Assembly: GCF_001636695.1 (NCBI RefSeq)
Contig: NZ_LGEL01000004.1
Location: forward strand, 62,001 to 126,000
Direction: 5' to 3'
DNA length: 64,000 nucleotides
Origin: Pedobacter panaciterrae
GTDB lineage: Bacteria > Bacteroidota > Bacteroidia > Sphingobacteriales > Sphingobacteriaceae
Shown here one piece after another: positions 54,236 to 63,787 of the stretch (its first letter is position 1; every line of letters begins with the position of its first letter). The notes below the pieces were generated by a model that saw nothing but the letters and a program-made list of their open reading frames with translations, was not told the origin of the DNA and did not search any database. The position numbers and the translations under genes are program-made.

Positions 54236-54412
54236 ATCGAAGGACTATAAAAATCATGTGGAATTGTTGTCTGGATCTATGTCTATTTATTGCATGAAAA
54301 TCTGACCATTCATAAAGTATTATTAAATGGTAATGGCTCGGTTTACACTTTAATTTTAATAACTTTCAAAAATGATAAAAATGGAACGGAATCTCCATTT
54401 AGCTTTAATTTT

Positions 54413-54706
54413 ATGAAAATACAGTTCCTAAATAAAATGACGGTTTTTTTTGCATTAGGCCTGGTGGCATTGCTGGGAATAATTATTTCTTCAGCAATTA
54501 TGACAAATCAAAATGGAATGAACGAAAGATTACAGGGTTGGGTAAACTTGCTTTGGCTGCCGTTGCCTATTTTGATTATAATTATTGACAGAATTTGCTT
54601 GAGGAAATTTGGCACAAAACAAACAAACAAAATTCAGCTCTATATTTTAGGCGCTTTCATATTACTTTTTATGCTCAATTTATTTAGATTACAAATACAA
54701 ATATAG
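54413..54706 (+). CDS. Small three-helix membrane protein
   Basis: A 97-residue protein with three hydrophobic segments (FFALGLVALLGIIISSAI; WVNLLWLPLPILIIIID; LYILGAFILLFMLNLF). The frame is open from 54290, but the upstream 41 residues are not protein-like and the ATG at 54413 begins the membrane protein cleanly, so this start is used. No family recognised. It lies between a serine hydrolase and a short hypothetical gene, with no evident shared role. Confidence 0.6.
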   Translation: MKIQFLNKMTVFFALGLVALLGIIISSAIMTNQNGMNERLQGWVNLLWLPLPILIIIIDRICLRKFGTKQTNKIQLYILGAFILLFMLNLFRLQIQI

Positions 54707-54807
54707 AGCATCATAAAGAAGGCCGATCCAGTTTTCTAATCGATCTTTTTTCAGGATAAATTAAAAGGAGCGCAATAAAAGCGGGTTTATGACGCTATAC
54801 TTGCATT

Positions 54808-55038
54808 ATGAATTTACAAATGCGCATCACTTTTGATGAAAGAGACTATACCTATGTTGTTTTAACGAAAGGCATAACAAGAGAAACTATTGCAATCCAA
54901 ATTAACCTCAATAACATGGAGTATCAACTTGTTTGCAATTCAAAGGGGGATTGGGATGCTGTTGATGCGACTGTAAGCGATCACCCAGAGCTACTTAAAG
55001 CTATAGGAAGAAATATTAAACTTCGGTATAGGCTATAG
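54808..55038 (+). CDS. Small hypothetical protein
   Basis: A 76-residue acidic/neutral protein with alternating strand-like segments (MRITFDERDYTYVVLTKGIT; IQINLNNMEYQLVCNSKGDW) and a final helix (HPELLKAIGRNIKLRYRL). It has good coding character and an ATG after an A/T-rich leader, but I recognise no family. No signal peptide or membrane segment is seen. Confidence 0.55.
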   Translation: MNLQMRITFDERDYTYVVLTKGITRETIAIQINLNNMEYQLVCNSKGDWDAVDATVSDHPELLKAIGRNIKLRYRL

Positions 55039-55069
55039 GGTGGGGAAGGTGATCCATGGCAAGCTCCCG

Positions 55070-55636
55070 CTAATTAACTTCTCTTTTTATATTGCTACTT
55101 ATCCACATCTGGAAGCTGTTTATAAATTTGGTGAGAAATGCCTTGGTAGATTCATTACTGAGTATTCCCTGATCGTCAAATAAAGTGGCTACGGATCCGA
55201 TGTAAGCCTCTGGTTGGGCCATAGCAGGAACGTTCAGAAATACAAGGGATTGGCGCAGGTGATGATTTGCCCCAAAAGCCCCGATATTACCAGGGGATAC
55301 ACTTATTATGGCACCAGGTTTTCCATCCCAACAGCTTTTGCCGTAAGGACGGGAGCCAACATCAATTGCATTTTTTAAGACTGCCGGTAATGAGCGATTA
55401 TATTCTGGTGTTACAAAAAGCACTGCGTCAAAAGATGCGAGGTGTTTGCGGAAGGCTATCCATTCTGAAGGCGGAGCTGTTTCCAGGTCTTCATTGTAAA
55501 GGGGGAGATCTCCAATACTGATGATCTCCAATGAAAGTGAGTTAGGAGCAAGTGCAATAAGTGCATTGGCCATTTTTCTGTTCCAGGATTCCTTGCGAAG
55601 ACTACCCACCAGAATTGCTATTTTAAATTGTATCAT
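55070..55636 (-). CDS. NADPH-dependent FMN reductase-like flavoprotein
   Basis: A 188-residue flavodoxin-fold reductase. The FMN loop is ILVGSLRKESWNRKMANALI (residues 8-27), and FVTPEYNRSLPAVLKNAID (about 74-92) is the second FMN-binding block, diagnostic for the NADPH-dependent FMN reductase/quinone reductase family (ChrR/YieF type). It reduces quinones, chromate or azo compounds in the cytoplasm in known members. Transcribed alone. Confidence 0.92.
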   Translation of the reverse strand: MIQFKIAILVGSLRKESWNRKMANALIALAPNSLSLEIISIGDLPLYNEDLETAPPSEWIAFRKHLASFDAVLFVTPEYNRSLPAVLKNAIDVGSRPYGKSCWDGKPGAIISVSPGNIGAFGANHHLRQSLVFLNVPAMAQPEAYIGSVATLFDDQGILSNESTKAFLTKFINSFQMWISSNIKREVN

Positions 55637-55797
55637 GTTAAATTGTATGATAATAATATTACCAGAAATAGTACAAAACGGGATATAGAAAAATCTCGCC
55701 CTGACTGTAGGAATTATAATAACTACAAAGGCTAAGACAGAATGTTTTATCTATTGTTATTTTTTACTCATTGGATTTTCAAGAAGTAAGGATGAAA

Positions 55798-56874
55798 CTA
55801 TTTTGGAAGTCTAACCCGATAAATACGATATGGAAAGCTTGTCTTATCAATGCCGTCATTCCATTGTGGAAGACGGTTCATCTGAGCACAAGAGAAATAC
55901 AAATATCCGTCGCTGCTAATCCCTAAAGAATCGGGCCATATTAACCTGCTATCTTGTACCAGTGTTATAAGTTTACCATTTGGGGCCAAATATTTTATAC
56001 TAAAATCTGTAGAGGAGGTGAGATAGATATTGCCAGTTTTATCGGCTTCCATACCATGGCAAACACCGGTTTCGCCTAAATCCTGAATATATTCAGATAA
56101 TTCATCAGCTGTTAATTTTACATCTGCAAGATACTTTGTTTCTAAACGATAAAGATGCATGCTGTTAATTGATCTGAAATAAAAGAATTTATTATCCTTA
56201 GTTATTGCAATTCCATTTACATTGGATTTGAAGATATTTCCATTCTTATCTGCCATTTTCTTTCCTTCGTAAGACAAACTAAACCCAGGAACTGCTAATG
56301 TTTGTAGGCTGTTTTGAAGTACAAGCCTTGTTTTTCCGCTTTTAAGATCTAATACAACAATTGCAGCCTGACCCGGATCTGAAAGATAAGCCAATTGTTT
56401 ATCTGTATCCACTCTAACATCATTTAATGCTGATTTATCTTTTGCCAGGTCGTCAAACTGATAGACTCTTTTCACCTGATTACTTTTAAGATCTATCTGT
56501 ACCAATTTAAATTTACGCTGGTCTGGCTTAGGGTCTAATATCCATAGTTGATCTTTCGTATCGATGTAAATATCCTGAACATTCAAAAAGGTTTCTATTT
56601 CCTTTCCTTCCTTCTGATTCCATTTTTCATCGGGATAGGCAACATACTTTCCATTTACAATCTCAATTAGCCCATACAGATAGGGTTCCCTTTTAGGAAA
56701 TGAAACAAAGACCCTGTTGGTGGAAGAAACGCTAACACCGATGGGTTGCGAATGACCAAATTCAGCTGCTACTTCCAATTTATCTGAATGGTAAGATTGA
56801 GATTGCACGTTTAAAGCCATGCTAATTACAATTAAGCACAATATTACTTTCATCTTAAATAGATTATTCAACAT
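55798..56874 (-). CDS. Exported major-royal-jelly/yellow-family propeller protein
   Basis: A 358-residue exported beta-propeller. A signal peptide covers about residues 8-25 (KVILCLIVISMALNVQS). The family features are RVFVSFPKREPY, QDIYIDTKDQLWILDPKP, DVRVDTDKQLAYLSDPGQAAIVVLDL and FFYFRSINSMHLYRLET, the last typical of MRJP/yellow proteins. Bacterial members are lactonase-like or of unknown function. It lies 20 bases downstream of a glycoside hydrolase on the same strand, consistent with a sugar-lactone or glycan role, which is inferred. Confidence 0.85.
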   Translation of the reverse strand: MLNNLFKMKVILCLIVISMALNVQSQSYHSDKLEVAAEFGHSQPIGVSVSSTNRVFVSFPKREPYLYGLIEIVNGKYVAYPDEKWNQKEGKEIETFLNVQDIYIDTKDQLWILDPKPDQRKFKLVQIDLKSNQVKRVYQFDDLAKDKSALNDVRVDTDKQLAYLSDPGQAAIVVLDLKSGKTRLVLQNSLQTLAVPGFSLSYEGKKMADKNGNIFKSNVNGIAITKDNKFFYFRSINSMHLYRLETKYLADVKLTADELSEYIQDLGETGVCHGMEADKTGNIYLTSSTDFSIKYLAPNGKLITLVQDSRLIWPDSLGISSDGYLYFSCAQMNRLPQWNDGIDKTSFPYRIYRVRLPK

Positions 56875-56894
56875 TATATAAATTAGGCAATTCC

Positions 56895-58469
56895 TTACGT
56901 ACTGATAGAACTAATGGTCATTTTACCTGGTGTCTTTGCTGATGCAACTCTTTTTCCATTTATCCAAACCATAAAGCCTTTGCCTTTGTGATACCTTGTT
57001 CCATACTTATCATATAAAATTGTGATTTCTTTTCCATGATAAAGTATTTTATCCAAACAAAAGTAGTCCCATTTGCCTTCAGGCAAAAGTGGATTAATGA
57101 TCAGCCGGTTTCCTTCAGAGGGGCGCAAGCCAATCAAACCGGAGATCACCAGATCGCAGAAGGTAGAATGATTGTAATCCTTGCCCCGTTCTACACCACC
57201 CTTATCATTAGCCCAGGTGCCTTTTTCCCAGGTACTTAGACGGGTTCTGGAAATCCAGTCGCCTGTAAGCGGATTCAAGTTTTCATCTATCCATGGTACC
57301 AATTTCCCGTTATCCGTTTTAAGTTGCTGACTGGAGGCATAAATTTTTAAGAGCTCGTAATAATCGGAGCGGACCACTACAGACTGACTGTAATTGTTTA
57401 ATAAATTGGCCATAGCGGTTAAAGTTACTGAAGTTGCATATGGCCAGCTTGGACCATTCCACTGACATTCATGGCCCCGGTAGGATAATTTAAAGCCAGG
57501 ATGGTTACGTACAACAGTTGTTGGACCATAAGGCGCTTTAAAATAAGAAGTATCAATAAGATATTTCCACGCACTGGAATATCCTTTATCAGGCATATTG
57601 AAATACCAGGGCGTATAGCCTTGAAGTTCCAGGGCATCGCAAACACCAGAATTGGCATCTCTGGATTTTACTTTAAAAAACTTTGCGACGTCGTCCCAAA
57701 GTTGCTCTTCGACTTTTGCCTTGATTTCCCCAGCCTTTTTGCGATAAATTTCTGCAATTTCATAGTTTCCTTCCTGGCCTGCCATCCTGCTGATCGCAAC
57801 TGCATCGCCATACATATAGGAATTGATGGTTGGTCTATACCCGCTTCCGCAAACAGACACTTCCATGCCATCTCTGTCGTCAATCTGCCAGAACAAACCA
57901 TTGGCATCTTGCTTGTCATTTTCCCATGCTGAATAGTTATTGATCAGATCCGGCAACAACTGCTTAATGGTTGCTGGATTACCGCTAACGAGATATTGAT
58001 TGTAAATGGCATCTGCGGCCCAAAAGCTGTAAAGCCGTGGATCTCCACCTTTCCTGAACCAAAAAACAGAGTAGTTATTTAAATAGGTGTCGTCGCGAAG
58101 CCAGCGACCCTCATAGAAATGCAAAGCAGCAGGGCAACTGATTGTATTGTACTTGCCAGCCCAGGGTACATTTGGTAAGAATTCCGTAATTACATAACCT
58201 TCCGGCGTTTTTTTAATGTGCTTCCTATAAGTCCACCATCTAAAGTAATAGGTTCTTTCGATATCCTTGTCTGGACAATCTAAAAGCGGAATGTTTTGTG
58301 AAAGAAATGCCCAGCTGTCGCTATTGCTGATAAAATTATGGTAATATTCTTTATCATTTTGGTTGAATCCGTCGATATAATGTTTGAAATCACTTGTTTT
58401 TAATACAGTCTGCGCCTGCAAAAAAACAGGAGATAAGAACAATAAGAAATATAAAAAACACCTATTCAT
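56895..58469 (-). CDS. Exported (alpha/alpha)6-barrel glycoside hydrolase
   Basis: A 524-residue secreted hydrolase. The frame is open further upstream, but the ATG at 58469 starts a clear signal peptide (MNRCFLYFLLFLSPVFLQA), so this start is used. The body resembles MGH1/GH63/trehalase-like barrels: RWLRDDTYLNNYSVFWF (about 120), FWQIDDRDGMEVSVCGSGYRP with acidic residues, WNGPSWPYATSV and YNHSTFCDLVISGLIGLRP. The catalytic acid/base are not certain. Substrate unknown; a plant or fungal oligosaccharide is likely. It is in tandem with a propeller glycosidase 8 bases upstream. Confidence 0.8.
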   Translation of the reverse strand: MNRCFLYFLLFLSPVFLQAQTVLKTSDFKHYIDGFNQNDKEYYHNFISNSDSWAFLSQNIPLLDCPDKDIERTYYFRWWTYRKHIKKTPEGYVITEFLPNVPWAGKYNTISCPAALHFYEGRWLRDDTYLNNYSVFWFRKGGDPRLYSFWAADAIYNQYLVSGNPATIKQLLPDLINNYSAWENDKQDANGLFWQIDDRDGMEVSVCGSGYRPTINSYMYGDAVAISRMAGQEGNYEIAEIYRKKAGEIKAKVEEQLWDDVAKFFKVKSRDANSGVCDALELQGYTPWYFNMPDKGYSSAWKYLIDTSYFKAPYGPTTVVRNHPGFKLSYRGHECQWNGPSWPYATSVTLTAMANLLNNYSQSVVVRSDYYELLKIYASSQQLKTDNGKLVPWIDENLNPLTGDWISRTRLSTWEKGTWANDKGGVERGKDYNHSTFCDLVISGLIGLRPSEGNRLIINPLLPEGKWDYFCLDKILYHGKEITILYDKYGTRYHKGKGFMVWINGKRVASAKTPGKMTISSIST

Positions 58470-58476
58470 GAGAGGA

Positions 58477-59415
58477 TTACTTATTAAATCCAAGATCTCG
58501 ACCCTTGTGTAAGACAACACCAATTTGTTCTTTTCCTTCTTTTCTACCGTTATACCAGAGAAGCCACTGCTTGCCATCAAAGATTGCATAAGGTTTATAA
58601 ACTGCACTGGAATCCCAGCCGTTGCCAGGTTTGATAATGGGGTTTTCCTTATGTCTTTCCCATTGGTGTATACCGTCTGTGGATCTGGCAACGCCTATCT
58701 GAGCATAGTCTACATCGCGGAATCCGATATAAAACATCAGGTAATTGTTTTTTTCTTTAATTACCTGACAAGCGGTAACTTTAGCTTGTTCCCATTCATT
58801 GGCTGGATCATTTCTAAACACAGGGTTACCGGCCTCTTTCTTCCAGTTAATACCATCCTCACTGGTTGCATAACCAATTGCATCGGGTTCATATTGCTCA
58901 CCACCGGAATACCACATTTTATAAATGCCAGCCTGCTCATCCCAAATTACGCTGGGGCACATTACCGAGGTTTTCTCCCAGGGCATTTCCGCAGACAGAA
59001 CCGGTGTTTTACTCATCCGTTTCCAGGTCTTTCCATCGCGACTAGTGGCGTATCCGATCCAGGATTTGCCGTTTGCCTGCCCAGTGTACCACATGTGATA
59101 AATATTTGCTTTTATGATCACTCCGGGACGATTCAGGTCTTCTTCCCATTTATTTTCTGGATTTGGTTTAAGAACGGCTACAGGGTCTGTCCATTTCAGT
59201 CCGTCTTTACTTGTCGATAAAGCGATACTTTTTTCCGGCCTCCAGGAACTCCACATGCGATAACCGTCTGCTTCACGCAGTAAGCTAATGTCAAATATAG
59301 TTCCAAAACTCCCGCCTAATACAGGATTATGTTCGTATTTCACCCAGCCCGAGACAGTTTCCTGGCCAAAACAGGGATTTAAAAACGCCAGGGTAAAAGC
59401 CAGGACAGTAATCAT
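58477..59415 (-). CDS. Exported five-bladed beta-propeller glycosidase, GH43/GH130-like
   Basis: A 312-residue exported propeller. The start at 59415 gives a signal peptide (MITVLAFTLAFLNPCFGQ); a longer frame to 59499 adds 28 residues that do not look like a leader. Repeated blades read MWYTGQANGKSWIGYATSRDG, MWYSGGEQYEPDAIGYATSEDG and LMFYIGFRDVDYAQIGVARSTDG in outline, the pattern of GH43/GH32/GH130-type enzymes. Catalytic residues cannot be assigned. It stands first in a three-gene carbohydrate unit on the minus strand. Confidence 0.78.
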   Translation of the reverse strand: MITVLAFTLAFLNPCFGQETVSGWVKYEHNPVLGGSFGTIFDISLLREADGYRMWSSWRPEKSIALSTSKDGLKWTDPVAVLKPNPENKWEEDLNRPGVIIKANIYHMWYTGQANGKSWIGYATSRDGKTWKRMSKTPVLSAEMPWEKTSVMCPSVIWDEQAGIYKMWYSGGEQYEPDAIGYATSEDGINWKKEAGNPVFRNDPANEWEQAKVTACQVIKEKNNYLMFYIGFRDVDYAQIGVARSTDGIHQWERHKENPIIKPGNGWDSSAVYKPYAIFDGKQWLLWYNGRKEGKEQIGVVLHKGRDLGFNK

Positions 59416-59599
59416 CTTACTGGTGACTTTACCCTGTTTTTCAAGCTCCACCTTCTCTAATTTATAAGCCACTATTGGCTCTTCAAGATCTGAGTTCATA
59501 TAAGGTTATTTGTATGGTATAAACATATCTATTGATGTTCACAGTCACAATATACTTAAATCAAAAAAGATTGAGCGTAAAAATCTCTTTACTCGTATA

Positions 59600-59680
59600 G
59601 TTCAGGGGAACTGAACAAAACACTTAAGTCAACACCTTTATTTGCAAATATTAGCAAATTTGCATTTATTTGCAAAATAG
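59600..59680. promoter_or_regulatory. Operator-like cluster between divergent sugar genes
   Basis: GTTCAG-gggaa-CTGAAC (59600-59616) is followed by TTATTTGCAAATA (59638-59650), the palindrome GCAAATTTGC (59654-59663) and TTATTTGCAAAATA (59666-59679). The outer two share TTATTTGCAAA at 28-base spacing. Confidence 0.5.
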
Positions 59681-59721
59681 ATTTCACTTTACATAATTAA
59701 AAAACAAATAGAAAAATCAAT

Positions 59722-60597
59722 ATGCTTAAATCACAGAAAAATCTATCAGTAATACTACTCGTTGCTACCCTGTTCTTAACAGGTATATTAGAATCAAATG
59801 CTCAAAAAAGAAAAGATGTTGGTCTACAGCTTTATTCTCTTCGTGAATTAATGCCCAAAGATGTAAATGGAACTTTACAAAAAGTCTCCCTGGCAGGCTA
59901 CACTCAGGTCGAACTTTATGGTTTTAATATCAAGGATCAATTTTGGGGCTTGAAACCTATGGAACTCAAAAAAATTCTTCACAATAATCATTTAGAGCCA
60001 ATAAGCGGCCATTTTAATATGTTTCCATACTTAAAGACAGGTGAACAGGCTGAGCTAAGGGCTGCAATCGATGCTGCCAAAATTCTGGGCCTAAAATATA
60101 TTACTATTCCGTGGCTACAGCCGGATATGAGAACCAATGCCGAGGATTATAGGACTTTGGCGAAAAGGCTTAATTACGCCGGTGAGCTTTGCAAAAACGC
60201 AGGACTAAAATTGGCTTATCATAACCATGATTTTGAGTTTATCAAATATGGCAATGAAACAGGCATGGATATTTTGCTAAAACACACAGACAAAAAATTG
60301 GTCGATTTCGAAATGGATATCTATTGGGTCATTCGTTCAGGCCTTCAGCCAAAGGTACTTTTTAAGGCTCATCCCGGGAGGTTTGTGATGTGGCATATTA
60401 AGGACATGGATAGGTCAGATCTGAATTTGAATGCAGAGATTGGTTCGGGAGCTATAGATTATAAGAATCTTTTCAAAGATGCAAAGCTTTCAGGAATGAA
60501 ATATTTCTTTGTAGAACATGAGTCAAACTATAAGCCAGATATGATTGGCTCCATTACACAAAGCTGCACTTTTGTTAAAGATCAGATTCTGAAATAG
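59722..60597 (+). CDS. Exported sugar phosphate isomerase/epimerase-like TIM barrel
   Basis: A 291-residue protein of the xylose-isomerase-like TIM-barrel family (AP endonuclease 2 superfamily). It has an unusual signal peptide (about residues 1-27, ending ESNAQ), so it acts in the periplasm. Marks are VGLQLYSLRELMPKD, YITIPWLQPDM, KLAYHNHDFEF (about 170-180) and VDFEMDIYWV, with metal-binding His/Glu/Asp. Members interconvert keto-sugars or inositol derivatives. It diverges from the glycosidase unit with an operator-like cluster between them and ends at a strong terminator. Confidence 0.85.
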   Translation: MLKSQKNLSVILLVATLFLTGILESNAQKRKDVGLQLYSLRELMPKDVNGTLQKVSLAGYTQVELYGFNIKDQFWGLKPMELKKILHNNHLEPISGHFNMFPYLKTGEQAELRAAIDAAKILGLKYITIPWLQPDMRTNAEDYRTLAKRLNYAGELCKNAGLKLAYHNHDFEFIKYGNETGMDILLKHTDKKLVDFEMDIYWVIRSGLQPKVLFKAHPGRFVMWHIKDMDRSDLNLNAEIGSGAIDYKNLFKDAKLSGMKYFFVEHESNYKPDMIGSITQSCTFVKDQILK

Positions 60598-60609
60598 TAT
60601 ACAAAAAGC

Positions 60610-60649
60610 ATCCAATGATTTTAATTACAGGTGATTAAAATCATTGGAT
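60610..60649. terminator. Strong bidirectional terminator, 16-bp perfect stem
   Basis: ATCCAATGATTTTAAT (60610-60625) is exactly complementary to 60634-60649 around an 8-base loop, in the gap between the convergent TIM-barrel and NmrA genes. Confidence 0.88.
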
Positions 60650-60689
60650 TTAAAATTTACCTTCTTAGCTTTTCATATTTAGGACTTCA

Positions 60690-61598
60690 CTAAAGCACAT
60701 CAGAAATATTATTTATGACCCAATGCTTGAGATCGACTGTGGGGATATTATTTTGATAATTGAATGTTTCTGAGATGGGCCAGGTAACGCCGGGATGAGT
60801 AAACACGAATCGATAACGGTTAAAAACATTATCAGGATTGTCTTTCACTTCTTTTTCCATTTGTGGAATATCCCATAGCTTACGATCAAATTCCTTAGCG
60901 AAAAGCTCGTTCAACTGATTAAAAATTTCATCAAAAGTTAGCGTATCGCCAGCAACAAACACTACCTGATCTAATATTTCCGGCTTGTGAAACAAAATAT
61001 CGATGGTCAGATTTCCGATATCTTCACAAGAAGTTAAAGTTAGGCTGTGCTGCCAATCTCCCAGGGCGTGTACCGTTTTATCAGATAAGCTGATCACACC
61101 AAAATCCTCGCGGAACAGGAAACTGGTAATCATTCCAGTAGAAACAATAATCCAATGGGTATTATGCTGTGCCCGTAGTAATTCTCTAACCTCTAATTGT
61201 TCATCAAATGAAGGTTGTGCGCTTCCCCGTCCAATTTTGTCGTAGTCTACCCCAAATTGCCAGGGAACATATCTTTTAACGCCTGCTTCCAATACTGCTC
61301 TCGTAATTTTCACCTGCATACCTTTACCGGTTGAAAATCCGCTACAACATATTACCGTATCATACTTTTTAAAAACTGTAATTAAATCTGAAGTGCTTTG
61401 GTTAACCAGGTCAAGGGTTTCTACTGTTATGTTTACAAATCTTGGGTTGCTTTTAGCTTTGGCAATACTATTTGCCAAAGGTTGTACCAGAACACCTATT
61501 TGTAGTTCCAATTCATATTTTTCCTGATAATCATACAAACTATTTAACATAGCAAGCCCTACTTCACCTGCGCCGATGATTAAAAATGATTTTTCCAT
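60690..61598 (-). CDS. NmrA-type NAD(P)-dependent reductase
   Basis: A 302-residue atypical short-chain dehydrogenase. The dinucleotide motif is IIGAGEVGLAML (residues 7-18). It goes on with a Rossmann fold and VKRYVPWQFGVDYDKIGRG and HWIIVSTGMITSFLF, similar to isoflavone/aromatic-alcohol reductases (NmrA-like family). It reduces aromatic alcohols or acts as a redox sensor. It lies 77 bases downstream of an AraC regulator on the same strand, which may control it. Confidence 0.85.
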   Translation of the reverse strand: MEKSFLIIGAGEVGLAMLNSLYDYQEKYELELQIGVLVQPLANSIAKAKSNPRFVNITVETLDLVNQSTSDLITVFKKYDTVICCSGFSTGKGMQVKITRAVLEAGVKRYVPWQFGVDYDKIGRGSAQPSFDEQLEVRELLRAQHNTHWIIVSTGMITSFLFREDFGVISLSDKTVHALGDWQHSLTLTSCEDIGNLTIDILFHKPEILDQVVFVAGDTLTFDEIFNQLNELFAKEFDRKLWDIPQMEKEVKDNPDNVFNRYRFVFTHPGVTWPISETFNYQNNIPTVDLKHWVINNISDVL

Positions 61599-61675
61599 TG
61601 TTTATTTTTTTACCAAAATTAGATCAGCAATAGATAAAGTATGGTACAAAAACACAGCTAATAGTTGCAAAAAAA

Positions 61676-62572
61676 CTACGCGTTCCGATATTCAAGCGGT
61701 GTACAATTAGTTCGCTTTTTATAAAAATTCTGGAAATGGGATGTTTCCTGAAAATGAAGAGACCAGGCAATTTCTTTTACGCTGTAGGCAGTATGTTTCA
61801 GCAAAATATTTGCTTCTTCAATGATACGCTGATGAATAAGTGATAGTGTAGTTTTTCCTGTGACCCTTTTCATCGTTTTATTCAGGTGATCTACAGAAGT
61901 ATACAGTAGTTGGGCGAAATATGCAGGAGATTTGCCTTCCAATGGCATCTCGGGTCTGATGCTGATGAAAGAATTCTCCAGCATTTTAAAGAAACGTTCT
62001 TCTAGACTTTCTTCTGGTCCGGAAATAATCTCAAGTAAGTTTTTGTCTAACTTTTGCGTATAATGGATAATATCAAAAACTCTGTTTCTGACCAGTTCTT
62101 CTTTAAGGGGATAATCAGATTGGTATTCATTTTCAATATCATTAAAAAGATGTAATAGTTCGTTGTATTGCTTATTGCTCAATGATTGTGTGTAAATACC
62201 TCTGTCTTTGAACACTGGCCAATTACTTATGTACAACCTACTTGTTCCACGAAGGAAACGCTCACTGCAGACACAGTACCTGCCTTCAAAATTCTCGTCA
62301 ATAGTTTTAAAACTAAACCTCGTAAGTGGACTGGTGAAAACAATGGTATTTCCTGCAATTGGAATTTTCTGGTCTTTGGAATCATAAATGGCTTCACCCC
62401 GAAGCAATGCAATTTTATAAAAAGGTTTCCTTTGAAGCCGTTCACAGGCTAAAAGATCATTCTGAAGATCTTCCCACAATAAATAATCAAAATGTGCTGA
62501 GAAACTATTCTTTACCGATGACCCACCATTAACATATTGATCGTAAAAAATACTGATATCATTACTGTTCAT
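61676..62572 (-). CDS. AraC-family transcriptional regulator
   Basis: A 298-residue regulator. The N-terminal sensing part is a degenerate cupin (KIALLRGEAIYDSKDQKIPIAG, residues 52-73 in outline). The C-terminal AraC domain shows PAYFAQLLYTSVDHLNKTMKR and YSVKEIAWSLHFQETSHFQNFYKKR, the two helix-turn-helix units, followed by TPLEYR. Upstream of the NmrA-type reductase and probably its controller. Ligand unknown. Confidence 0.9.
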   Translation of the reverse strand: MNSNDISIFYDQYVNGGSSVKNSFSAHFDYLLWEDLQNDLLACERLQRKPFYKIALLRGEAIYDSKDQKIPIAGNTIVFTSPLTRFSFKTIDENFEGRYCVCSERFLRGTSRLYISNWPVFKDRGIYTQSLSNKQYNELLHLFNDIENEYQSDYPLKEELVRNRVFDIIHYTQKLDKNLLEIISGPEESLEERFFKMLENSFISIRPEMPLEGKSPAYFAQLLYTSVDHLNKTMKRVTGKTTLSLIHQRIIEEANILLKHTAYSVKEIAWSLHFQETSHFQNFYKKRTNCTPLEYRNA

Positions 62573-62629
62573 TCAAAGAGATTATTACTGAATATACAAA
62601 AATAGGTTTTATAAATAGGTCATGGAATC

Positions 62630-63787
62630 CTATCCTGTTTTCAATAGCTTTAAGGTACGTTTCAGTAAAGATATAGCAAACTCCTTTTTATGGAGTGTAT
62701 TGAATAGCTTAATTTCTTCTAGAATTGAAGTTTCATTATCCAAAAACTTCAGTATTTGATTGGGGCTGTTTTTTTGAAACATGGTCGAAAAGATTTTCTC
62801 TCCGGAAAGACGGCCACTGTTTAGCAAATACAGAAATATGCCGTCATAAGTATTGAATCTTTCAGGGTAGACTACTGAAATGCAGGGATGTCCGGATTTT
62901 AGTAACTCTTTTACTATAGCAGCGGTTTGTTTCTGTATAAAGCGAAAGGTATACCCTGTTGATCCTTTGGTACAACCTCCTGCAGTGCCTATGTAAATAA
63001 TATTTCTGTTTTGCCTTTCGATAGGATGGTCAGACATTGGAATTACGCCATATTCTTTCGCTTTAATAGTGTACTGCTTACAATGTAACTGTTCGGTAAT
63101 ATATTTTTTTAGCGCAGCGGCATAGCATTCGATTGAAAGCTCTCTTTCAGAAAAGACAGTATATTCTATTAATGCTGATCTTGGATCTAAAGGCAATATA
63201 TATACAAAGGATGAACCTTCCTGCTGGGAAGTGTTAAAATCCATCAGTGTTGCGCATTCGGGATCAAAAGTTGGCTCTTCTGTTTCTATAACCCAACCCA
63301 AAAAATGCTGTAGCAGATATTGGTAGCGCTCAGGCCTTTTTTTCTGTATTTGAGGGATGCTGGAGAAAGCATAATCGCAGCTAAAAATCTCTCCATCTAT
63401 GACTACATAGGCGAGTTTTTCTTTAGTATATAAGTCTTCTATATTTCCAATAATATGGGTAATTTGGTTGGTCCCGACCAATTGTTCGTCGGTATAGGCA
63501 TAGAAATCAGCTGCACGGATCATCTTATACTGATAGGGCTGGATGTTAAATTCCTGGTTGATTATGGAACTGGAGAATGATAATCGATCCCATTTCCTGT
63601 ATACAACGGGATCAAAAATATCCGGATATTTTTCCCAGAAGCACCATGTTTTATCATTATCTTTTTTAGATACTTTGTCTACAATCAACACTTGTTTATT
63701 GGTTGCCTTTAGATAAGGGAGCATGCGCACTGCAAGACTTCTTCCAGAACATCCTCCACCTGCTATGATGTAATCAAAGTGTCTCAT
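62630..63787 (-). CDS. crtY: Lycopene beta-cyclase
   Basis: Closes the beta-rings of lycopene to form beta-carotene. The chosen ATG at 63787 starts MRHFDYIIAGGGCSGRSLAVRM, with the FAD-binding GxGxxG-like motif at residues 9-16. Other marks are WCFWEKYPDIFDP, GSSFVYILPLDPRSALIEYTVFSE and GTAGGCTKGSTGYTFRFIQ, all typical of CrtY. The 385-residue length is standard. An upstream extension to 63853 is not family-like. It overlaps the crtZ 3' end by 14 bases. Confidence 0.92.
   Translation of the reverse strand: MRHFDYIIAGGGCSGRSLAVRMLPYLKATNKQVLIVDKVSKKDNDKTWCFWEKYPDIFDPVVYRKWDRLSFSSSIINQEFNIQPYQYKMIRAADFYAYTDEQLVGTNQITHIIGNIEDLYTKEKLAYVVIDGEIFSCDYAFSSIPQIQKKRPERYQYLLQHFLGWVIETEEPTFDPECATLMDFNTSQQEGSSFVYILPLDPRSALIEYTVFSERELSIECYAAALKKYITEQLHCKQYTIKAKEYGVIPMSDHPIERQNRNIIYIGTAGGCTKGSTGYTFRFIQKQTAAIVKELLKSGHPCISVVYPERFNTYDGIFLYLLNSGRLSGEKIFSTMFQKNSPNQILKFLDNETSILEEIKLFNTLHKKEFAISLLKRTLKLLKTG

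Noticed and set aside
58525-59220. 231-codon plus-strand frame opposite the propeller glycosidase
   Set aside because: Antisense shadow; the minus-strand protein shows clear blade repeats.
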